A DNA stretch of 17,016 nt from contig JAOXYB010022081.1 of assembly GCA_028565635.1 (NCBI GenBank), forward strand, positions 1-17,016. Reading direction: 5' to 3'. Every line of letters begins with the position of its first letter. Position 1 is the stretch's first letter. The stretch comes from Phoronis ovalis. Its lineage: Eukaryota; Phoronida; Phoronidae. Shown here piece after piece: positions 1 to 10,100 of this stretch. The position numbers and the translations under genes were made by a program. The notes beneath the pieces were generated by a model. The model did not search any database, was not told where the DNA came from, and saw only the letters and a list, made by a program, of their open reading frames with translations.

Positions 1-1033
1 CCAGATTATAATGCATGATGTATTCTATTCTTTTCTAATGTAAAAAAACAATAATGTTAAAAAAATATAATCCTACAGATTGGATGGGCATTAGACATGA
101 CAGATGTCTTGTTGATATTTTTCGTTGGGTGTAAAGCTTTCTTTGTCTCACAATAACTGCTTCAGTTTTTATCCGATTGGCTTTGTATTCTGTACAGGGT
201 AGATACACAAAGTACAGTTCTTGTTATTCAGATGGTATCCCAATAACAGTTTCAGTTTTTGTTAATCAACATCTTATTCTGTACATAGTAAGTACACGTC
301 AAAGTTCAGGTCGGGTGTAATTATGTCCCAGATTGTTTCCAATATGCCAATTGGCAGTCGTGTTTGTTCCCCAAGAGGGCACATCAGGTTGTGCCCCTTT
401 CCAGTAAAATGAAACGTCACTGGACACTTCAAAGGTGGATTCACGAAGGCCATTGGTTGACATTTTTGAGTGATGTTGAAAAGATGGTCAAATGCCGATC
501 CAAATCTTTGACTTTTTTCACTGTGCTTAATGCTTTCTTTGTCCTGCAATGGCTAGTTCAATTTTTATCTGATCAGCTTCATTTTTGGTACACATGTGTA
601 GTATAATTCTGACCTGGATCACTTACCAGATGGCTGACAGTTTTATCAGATCAGCTTTATATCCAGTACAGAATAAGTATAGGTTAGATATATTTTTGAC
701 CTGGCTTACTTCCAACATGGCTGATTGGTGGCCATGTTTGTTCCCGCAAGGGCACATCACATTGCACCACTTTACAAAAGGACAAAGGGTTGACTAGATG
801 ATTAAAAAGTGGATTCATGAATGCCATAGGTGGGTTAGTGTGTTAGGTTAGGTTGGATTTTAGAATTACCTTGACAAAAGGGTCGATTAGAATCTTTGAC
901 ACTTATTGTTGCTGGAGCTTTTCTTTATGTATGTAACACTTACGGGAAGTTCAACATATACAAGGCGTAGTGTGATGTGATCCCAGAGATATGATGAGTA
1001 TCCGACATTGCAAATGTCTTGTTTACATTTTAG
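1..1033 (+). other. Upstream intron of SOWAH (partial)
   Basis: No coding exon recognised. The short ORFs here fall inside the degenerate repeat. The last 45 bases before the exon acceptor (about 985-1030) resemble 80-125 of the window (shared ATGTCTTGTT and ATTTT), which hints that repeat-derived sequence reaches up to the splice site. Confidence 0.75.
140..850 (+). repeat. Degenerate higher-order tandem repeat, about two copies of 375-395 bp
   Basis: Seen: a block TGTTTGTTCCC(C/G)..AGGGCACATCA..GTGGATTCA(C/T)GAA(G/T)GCCAT starts near 357 and again near 730. Ahead of each are two subunits of roughly 80-90 bp built on TTTTTATC(T)GATCAGCTT..TTCTGTACA..GTAAGTACA, at about 161, 251, 556 and 638. 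The two large copies run roughly 140-535 and 536-850. Divergence is high, so the array is old. Source element not recognised. Confidence 0.7.
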
Positions 1034-1135
1034 CTAGAGACGTATGAGAGAGAGTGGATGGTTCTTTCATCAACGGGAGACTATCATGCAATCGCGAAAA
1101 GTTTGCTTAAATATCCTGAGCTAGCCAAAAAGAAG
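1034..1135 (+). CDS. SOWAH: SOWAH exon: pre-ankyrin helical segment (34 codons)
   Basis: Seen: acceptor ...TTTACATTTTAG ends at 1033 and donor GTAAAT starts at 1136. The frame opens CTA GAG ACG TAT and reads LETYEREWMVLSS..., then GDYHAIAKSLLKYPELAKKK. The acceptor TAG is itself an in-frame stop, so coding cannot extend further left in this frame, and the exon enters and leaves in phase 0. Family knowledge: SOWAH proteins have a similar segment (xxEWxhxxAxGxhxxhxxLLxxxPxLhxKKDFhxG) just before the first canonical ankyrin repeat. It behaves like a degenerate ankyrin cap, with EW and the LLKYPELAKKK helix as the anchor positions. The next residues expected are DF[IVM]xG, which are absent here and supplied by the microexon at 1477. 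An AG at 1036-1037 could serve as an alternative acceptor but is preceded by no better tract. Confidence 0.94.
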
Positions 1136-4100
1136 GTAAATTTAAATCATTTTGAGTTACCTTATTTAGCAGAGTAACATATGCCTTATTGTTGCCATTA
1201 ATGTTTACACCGGGACTTTTTACTTTGTTGCTAATTTTTAATATCTCTACAAAAAACAATCATTTTGTTCATCTTTAATTATCATTGGAAAGTGGTGCCA
1301 CCTAGCTTTTGCTCATTCTGACCATCATGTTTCCTGTTTAGTGCTGCCTCTAAGCAGATCTATTGTTAACTAAAGTTGATATTGTTGATTAAGATAAATT
1401 GAACCTGGTAACGAGTAGCACCTTTATTTCTGGTCTTTTTCGTTTTTGAAAATTTATTATTCTCTTATTTTTTCAGGATTTTATTACGGTGAGTTTGGCA
1501 TTTTCACACAGTCTTTGATTTATGAAGTTTATAAATAAAGGATCAATACTGTTTTGCACCAGCGGGACAAATCTGATGAAATGGAAATTTGCCATTTAAG
1601 CTTTTTAATTACATATGGGTATTAATTTCTAAGAAGAATACCCTCATCTCATTAAGTTTCTTAAAATAATATGTGTAAAACTCAATAATTGAATTAGGAA
1701 CTTAATTGACAGAGGTGATGATTTTAATGCTTGATACCAAGAAAGCCGAGATAATCTCATTGAAGCTGAAATCTGATGTTTTAAATGTATTATATGTGTT
1801 ATGTGTTCTTTATAAATCTCCTCTTTTGGGAAATGCAAATTTTGTATGTGTAGACCAGGGATGCTGCTCTCTTGTATTTTTATACAGTCCTACCTATTGT
1901 TTATTTTCATACTTATTGTTTATTTCTGAAGAACTTTGTATTGAATAGTAAAAAATCCTAATTTGCAGTACTGTTCTTCAAAAAATTCACACACAAATAG
2001 TTTGTTCGCTATTACTTTCTGGTAAATTAATAAACACACTTTGTCAAATCAGTTTTATTTACCTATGGCAACTCGCTAATTTTTAAAACAACATTTTAAA
2101 AGAGAAATAATAAATTTCTATGTTGTACATGCCAAGCATTCAATTTTTTGCATATATGCTGTGTTTGTAATACTTACGACATTTTTTCCTTTTTTCAAAC
2201 TGGTCAATTGCTGTTATGATGTTGCTACTATTTGCTGTTTTAACAGGGGGTAAGTATGTTAACAAGAAAAACTACAGTACTTTTATTTGTTTAAAACAAT
2301 GAATACCACAAAACTGTAATCTTTGTACTGTAAACATTTTTATTCTTTGTAAAATGATAAAATTATAAGCAGTAAGACATTCTGAGGTTTTAAAGGTTTC
2401 TTTATTAATTTGGGGTGTGTAATTGGTTGAGTTTATTTGTTAATCATGTTAAACCATGAACCATAGCTTGTATCTGCAATGGGAAAAGGAGGAGGAGGAA
2501 TAACACAGTAATAGTTTTAAAATGTGCAGGATTACAAAATCTGTATCACTAGGCAATGATTAGAAAACAAATAGTTAATTTTACAATTATGAAAAATACT
2601 ACAAGGACTTATTCTGTTCATGGACCATATTGAAATGATTACTTTGTATTAAATCTCCCATGTGCCATATGGTCACTAGATACACAACTATTAAAAACTA
2701 ATTATTTTAGTTAAAATGTTATCCTACTGAGAAGAAATATTTACCAAGTACCTTTACACATGTTGAATAGATTTATTCAGTTAATTAACTTTTCATTTCA
2801 TAAAATTCACTATCCTTTTTATGCAAAGAACTGTCACTCTTGTGATGTAATCATGTGAACGTTAAGATATTATATCTGCAAATGATTTTTGTTTATGATG
2901 TGTTCATATTATTCACAAATGTTCCATAAGTAATTTTCAATGTTAAAATTTGGACTATCTGTTAAATTGTGGTTGATGGAGAAATGGTAAATGGCTAAAA
3001 CACTAAAAAATAGTTTTGATATTAGTTCATCAAGTGATATTTTTTGTTCAGCCAGCCAGAATTGCATTTTTGTTCCAAGCTTTAAAATAACAAAATTAAA
3101 TTCATAATAGTTCCTTTTGTACACCACTATAAGAAAAGTTTTATTGAAATTGAAAGAAATTTTAATAGTACAGGTGTAGTTCAATTTTTCATATTTTCAT
3201 CTGTTTCCTACCAGAATTTCCACTCCTATTTATTTAGATACTGGAGATAACCTGTCTGCAACCACAGCAAAGTTTACTATATTATGGTTGATTAAACTTG
3301 CCCTCCCTTAATTAAACATTTACTTTACACTTAATTAGTTCTGTCAACAAAAATGAAACAAATAATCTCTAATATTGTTCATGAGACAGCAGAATTTAAA
3401 TGCTTATATTATCACAACTTAAATCTGTGGTGCTGAATAAACTTAGTAATTAAAAATCATTGAGCTAATTTCTAAAATCATTTACACAATATGGTAAGTT
3501 TTATATTAAGTGCAATTATAAACTTATGCCTACTTATGTGACACTAATGATTATTTAGATATATTAATGAAACCCATCTTCCCTGTACTACTACAACAGT
3601 AGATTACATAAAAAACAGGGTGCCTGATGGATTAAATAAACACTGCAGATGTGTTACAGAAGCAAATGTTATCTAAATAGTACCCCCTCTCTCTGTGAGT
3701 TGTGTTTTTACTTTAATTAGTTCTTGGAAATTTCCTAACAGACTTTTAATTGCCTTAAGTTTCCCCCCTGTATTTTGCAAATGGTATCTTGATTAGCTTT
3801 GTTTTACAAGTTGTGGAACACATTTTAAGCTTTTCACATAGCAGGTGTATACAAATAGTTTGCAGTGTGTTTGCAGGAGTTGGTTATCCTTTTGACATAA
3901 AACCAAGTCCTGTTTCTTAGATATCCAAACTTGTCAATCTGGCATGGCTTAATTGTAAAAAAAGTGTTTTATTAAATACTTTCTAATGAGCCAAACTAAT
4001 TTTTAATATAAATATTATTTAAGTTGTAAACATCAATGTTGGGATTTTGCCATTATCACAAAATTCTTCATCAATAAAATGTAGACAGTGTTGCAATAAA

Positions 4101-7100
4101 TATTCAAATAATTTTTGTTCATTAATTTTTCACTATTTTCTGAGTAGATACAGTTAGTTTTCAACTTTTCAGATGAAACATGCTAAAACGGAAAATATGT
4201 AATAAATGTATTTTTATGATGCATGATATCTTTTAAAGTGTGGTTAAATAGATTTATTAAAATTTTTTCCTTGTCTTATCATAATTCCACAACATTAAAA
4301 GCTAATTGTTATCAGATTAATTAAGCTATCATGAGATAGTTACTTTGTAGATTTTACAATTATATTTGGATTATGCATATAAGGGTGGTTGAATTATTTA
4401 TCACTTTAGACTCAAGTTTTTTTCACACTTTTAAATAATTTTATCACTTTTTATCGTTGAATGTTTTATTGCACATCTGTTGCGTGATTATTAAACTATT
4501 CTTTAATAAGATCTTTAATTTAGATTGCTGATAAAATAAATTTAAAATAGAGTTTAATCAAGAATAAACCGTTTAATTATTTTTCGTCAGAAAAACTAAG
4601 TTTACTGGTTTAATTCTTATTACTATGTTCTAACTGTATTTGTAATTCTTGATAACCAAATATAAATTGTGAACTGAAAAATTATTAAGTAGTTATGCTT
4701 GCAATTATACTTGTCAAGCATTGCATTGGAAAAGCTAATTTATGATTTTTTTTTCTTTCATATGCTGCTTTTGCCAATGATTTCAAATCTGTTCCAAATC
4801 GCAGATGGTAAGTTAGTGTTTTTTACATTTACCTATACATGTTTCTAAATAAAATGTATACATTTAAAAGAGACAATAATAATGTTTTGCTCTCTTTCAC
4901 TGTGAATGTCAAGTTTAAAATATGAAGCTGTCAATTTGGGAATTGTTTGTGGATGGAGATCATTTCTGTAGATTCATAATTCAAGTCTACAGTACATACT
5001 AGTTGATACTATAGAAAATTATAATCTCATCTATTGTACCTAAAACTCATTATCTATGTATTTATCTGGTTAGTAGCACTCTAAAGCTCTCTATAGTTTT
5101 GAAAAACCCTTTCGTTCAAACAATGTACATGAATTTTCACCCAACCTTGTGTTTACTTTCCACTACCCATCTTATTTGCTGAAGAATAATTGCAGTTGAT
5201 AAGAAAACTGCATCCTCATCTCTAATAGATTCTCCAAATTTTTGAAAGCAGTTGGGAATAGTTTTAATCAGATTTTACGGACCATCCCAAAAACTTTGAA
5301 AGTGTCTCTTTTGAGCCTACATTCTGATCCATCTTATTCAACCCTCATCCAGCACAACATTTCCAATCGTACAATCCACATTCTTCATTATTGATATTTT
5401 CCTACCAAACCTTTAATATTTGAAAGTCTTATCTATTTTTAAATGCAAATACTAAAAAAATTTAATCATTTATTCAATATTTACCAAGGTGTGGGACTAT
5501 ATCATGGTTATGCATACCTTTCTCCAAATAGTCTGTTTATAGATAAGATACACTATGTAAAGGTCTGTAATGTGTTCATACAATATGTGTTCTGTACTTT
5601 TTCCAAAAATTAATTTATTACAAAATATTACCTCAAATACACTGTTTTTGTTTTGATAAATGAAAAGTTAACACAAATCTTGTGTAACATTAAAGTTGGA
5701 TGTGTTCTTTCTTAAAATGATTATTTTAATGTGTTATGATTTCTTCATGGCTCAGTGCTGCATCCTACAAGACCCATGCTGCGGCACATTTTTTCACCAT
5801 TAATTAAAAACCTGATGTACTGTATACAACATTAATAAACAAATGTAAAATATTCTTTAGTAATTTGTAAGAAAGGTAATAAAAATCTCTAATTTTGTAT
5901 TTCTAATGATGACAAGTCACTGAGCAGGTGTACAAAAGGTGAATGGTAAATTGCGTACTACACAAATGTAATTCATTACACTTAAATGCCTAAGTCTTGG
6001 GTTTTTATAACATCGTATGTATTCATAAGGCCCAACATTCTCTTCAATCTTTTACCTTTTTTAGTGAATAAATTCTATTTTGTTCATCCGCCCATAAGAA
6101 TCTTTTGGACAAATATACACTGATAAAAAAAAAAAATTCAGTACCAGGCTTGTAATGTTGTAGTTTTATTTAGGTATGTAGAAAGACATCCTGATGAAAA
6201 CTGAGAATATATCTGCCTTAAGAAATACAGCTGAATAAGTTAATATAGATGTGACAAGTAACAATCTTATTTTTCTAATGCACCCCAAATTCAAACTACA
6301 AGAGATCCACAAAAAACTATAAAAGAATAATGTGTCGTTACTTTATATTCATGCCTCTGAAATGCCTGCACATGCAAATAAAATCTGTCTTATTGTTGTA
6401 GACTGCACTTCATTGGGCATGCAAACATGGTAAGGCAGATGTAGTAAAACTTATTGCTGGCTACAGGACACAAGGTGTGGATATTAATGCTCAGTCGGTA
6501 AGAAATTTCATCAAACTTCCTTTATGTATAGTATAGTATTCTTTCCTGAGGACTTTTTTTTTTGTTTTAAAAGTATGCTTTACATATGTGGTATAAGGAC
6601 ACAATTGATTTTCCCATCCACTTCTATAGTAATTTCATGTAAATTAAATCATTATAAAAAATTCCCAAACATTGAGCAAAGAACTGAAGATTATTATGTA
6701 TACCAATCCCAGTTAATTTTTCGTGCAGGCATGACCACCAAAATTCCCTGAAAAATGCAACTTAACAACTGACAAAATTCATAGCTTTGCCCCAGCTCAA
6801 ATAATCCTATGATATTTTGGTTTATTTTACTTTGAAAAGCTAATATTAGTTTCAATCTCTTGTACAATGATTTCCCTTTCAAACAGAAACAAACAAACAA
6901 AAAAGCCAGCGCCAAGGAGGAAAAAAGAAAAAATCATAAATTTAAGGTTCGCACACTACTTTCAGCATGGCCAGCCTTTGCGCCACTGGTGCGGTTACAT
7001 CAATTGTGACCTTATGCCATGTATGAAACATACAAGGTGCTTTAAAAGAATTTTTGATGTAATCTTTACAAGATTAAAGACGTGTCTAATTAAAAATATA

Positions 7101-10100
7101 TATCTCAAAATTGATTAGATCATCATTATATTGTTTGATTCAAGATACCATTAATTATTTTTTCATCTGGTCATCAAATGAAAGAATACTTTATGACAAA
7201 GTAAAGGTGTGACAATAAACAGGTGTGTTAAAAGTTGTCAAATAATGATTGCCTGTAATAATTCAAGAAATAAGTGCAACCTAATTTAAAATGAAAAATT
7301 GTGTGAAATACCAATAGGCCCCAGTTAATTATTCAGTGATTGTGGATAATTGTATCATCTCTTTTGTGTGGAATTTGATTAAATTCTCATTTGTTTTGAT
7401 TGATGTTTATTTCTGTCATACACATGTATAGTAATCAGTTTAATTCAATATTACAACCGAAAAGATTTTCTTGACCATTCTTTCATCTATTGTTCATATT
7501 CAATTATTTATAAAAGATACATGATGTTATCTAGTTAAATCAATATCATGTTTGTCTTTTTTTCTGTTTATATTTTGTTAAAGACACTTTGCAATGATCA
7601 TCTTGGGACTAAATGCTATTGTAATTGTATTCTTGCTATTTGTCAGCCAGTAAAAAGGAAACAAGTGGATTATAGAAATGAAAATAGCAATGCCAAACTT
7701 CATGTACTACTTATGGTTTTTTTAGATTGGGAAGTCATTATTTAAATTAAAATTGCTGTTTACCAGCCACTTTTACAAATGCCTGATTTTTTACTTTTAT
7801 GCTTTGTGTATCTAATAATGTTTTTTTTTGCCTTTCACGCTTCATCTGCAATGTATAATACAGAATGTAAGTATATTATTTCTAATTGTAACATTTTTTT
7901 AAAAACAAAAGTTACATTTAATTATTTGTGATCTTCAGTGTTTTGAAATGCTATGGTTTATAGTTGTAACATATAATAATATATATTGCTGTTACATACA
8001 ATCATTTAAAAATATACAAAGTGTTGCTAAAACTGACAAGAGTGCTAATCCCTGCATTCCACAAAAGAATTGAGAAAGAAATTAATGTTTCCGACAGGAG
8101 AAGTTTATGTTTCATGTTTATGGAATGAAATTACCTTGTACTAGTTAATTTTCTTGGAAATTATTGGAGTAAGAAGTATAAATAGCATTTTAAAAGGTGT
8201 AATTGTTCATTAATCAGGTACATATTTATTAAAAATGTGTTATTTTGTCTTTTCTTTCCATACTTTCCCGTTTTGTCCAAACTGGCGGAAACAATTGGAT
8301 TGATAATATAGGGGGTAAGTATGCTATACCTGTCAAAACATAGGAAGTCGTGTTATAAATGTAATTACCATAACAACAAAAAGCTAAACCTGGTATATGT
8401 TTTTATAATTTATTTTAAATAAATGTATAACATTAGGAAGGGAGTAAATCATGCAGCAGAATAATTCAAAAATAATGTGGAATATTTTGTGGAATAATTG
8501 AGGTGAAGTACCTAGAAATAATTTATGGGTAGAAGGCAAAAAAATATGTGGAATATTTGGAAGAATAATTGGGGTTGAAGCACCTAGGAGCAATTTATCA
8601 TCTACAGAAGGAAGTGAAAAAAAATAATTAGTTTGAAAATGTTATAATGATACTACTACGTAAGTGGTACCTAATTAGACAAGATTAATTGGATAATTAG
8701 TTTTACCTGTTATGAAATTAGTTTAATTAATTACAGTGTTTTGATTGTTTCTTGTCTCTTTGTATAAATGAGGATCTATTTATATACAACTTAATTGATG
8801 TATCCCTTAATGAATCCAATGTAAAAGTCTCCTGGAAAGATGGGTGGATTTCAAAATAATTTTATGTTGAAGGCTGTGATATTACTGTCAGAAACACGAG
8901 TGTTGGGCATGTATTACCTGCAACCAGCATGGAGACAAAGAATTAAGATTGAGTTATCACTTTGTGATCACCAGCACAGTTCGGAGACTTCTAATCTATT
9001 AGAAATAATTATTTTTGAGTATTTTGCAATCTGACATGTACTGTAGGTGTCCTCAACGATAATACCTATATTGGATTATTGCCAAGAAATGATTCTGCAC
9101 ACAGATCTTATGTGTTCATGGTCTCCATTAACCACATGCGGATTATGAACATGTTTAATCACCCTGCACACATGCTTTGGGCTCACATCAAGTATCTCTT
9201 TCTAGTGCTATGAATAACAGATTCTGTGGAAAACATGCAATGTTATTATTCAAGTTTTTATCCGCAAAATTCTTGCATTCGTTATTATACCAAAAAAAAA
9301 GAGAAAAAAAATCAGGCCTTAAAACTTTACAAATATTAATTGGATAAAATTCTCCTTTTTTATAGTAATTCATTTTTAACAAACTTGTTTAAAAATTGGG
9401 ATTTTAAATTGAAATAGAAAATGCAAAAGGAACTCTCTTTATGAAGTACCATTTTATAGTCAAATAATTTACAGAAAATTATTAAATATAACATGGTCTT
9501 ACTATATTAAAATGAATGTAAACAATTACGATATATGATTTTGGTTGTATAACTTTAATCCAAGTTTCTTTGAAGTTTACTGATCAATAAAGGAATCTCT
9601 TGAGACTATTCTCCTTGTGCTTTGATACTTGCAGGGGGACTACTCACTGTATTCCTTAAAATAGTTAATGAAATTTAATTGAACAGATTATCTACCACTT
9701 TATTAGTTTATTTAGCCATTAGATTCCTGAAAATTAAGTTATTTGAATTTATACAACTAAAGAATTAGTGCTTTTTAAAAATTATCACAATTTTTCTTAA
9801 TTTTATGTGGGAATAAAAGGATTTTAAAAAATAAGCATGCACTGGTGTGTTAATTCATCATAAACCGTGCATCTGTGACTTCTTGCATATGCATAGGTTT
9901 ATTTATAGGCTGTTAAACTTATTGATTAGGCATTGAGGGAGCGTGAAGTGGAAAATGGTTATCTTTGAAAATATATAATTCCTCCGAGATAAAATTTAAA
10001 ACAATTATCTCCCGTGTCCATTTAATGTTGTCTACAAGCTGTATTTTGTTGTCTGACATGAACTCATTGGAGAATTTTGAGGCGCGTCTGTAAATCAATA

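Noticed and set aside
364-797. Overlapping ORFs of 80 and 70 codons
   Set aside because: They lie wholly within the degenerate tandem repeat and show no domain or splice logic.
2247-2249. Recursive (ratchet) splice site instead of a 3-nt exon
   Set aside because: Classical recursive sites are AG directly followed by GTAAGT. Here three bases separate them at all four places, and the three bases translate to the residues the protein lacks.
3464-3497. GTAAGT at 3492 and another at 8660 as donors of small exons
   Set aside because: The nearest upstream AGs give 28-29 nt frame-breaking exons with no acceptor tract, and no residues are missing there.
5928-5938. 11-nt candidate exon GTGTACAAAAG followed by GTGAAT
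   Set aside because: Would shift the frame between the ankyrin pieces, and the acceptor lacks a pyrimidine tract.
9108-9160. Possible hairpin RNA (TGTTCAT / ATGAACA)
   Set aside because: Only a 7-8 bp stem with a long unpaired loop; not miRNA-like.
9632-9640. CAGGGGG at 9632 as a further GGG microexon
   Set aside because: Followed by AC, not GT, so it has no donor; the Gly is already supplied at 8312.
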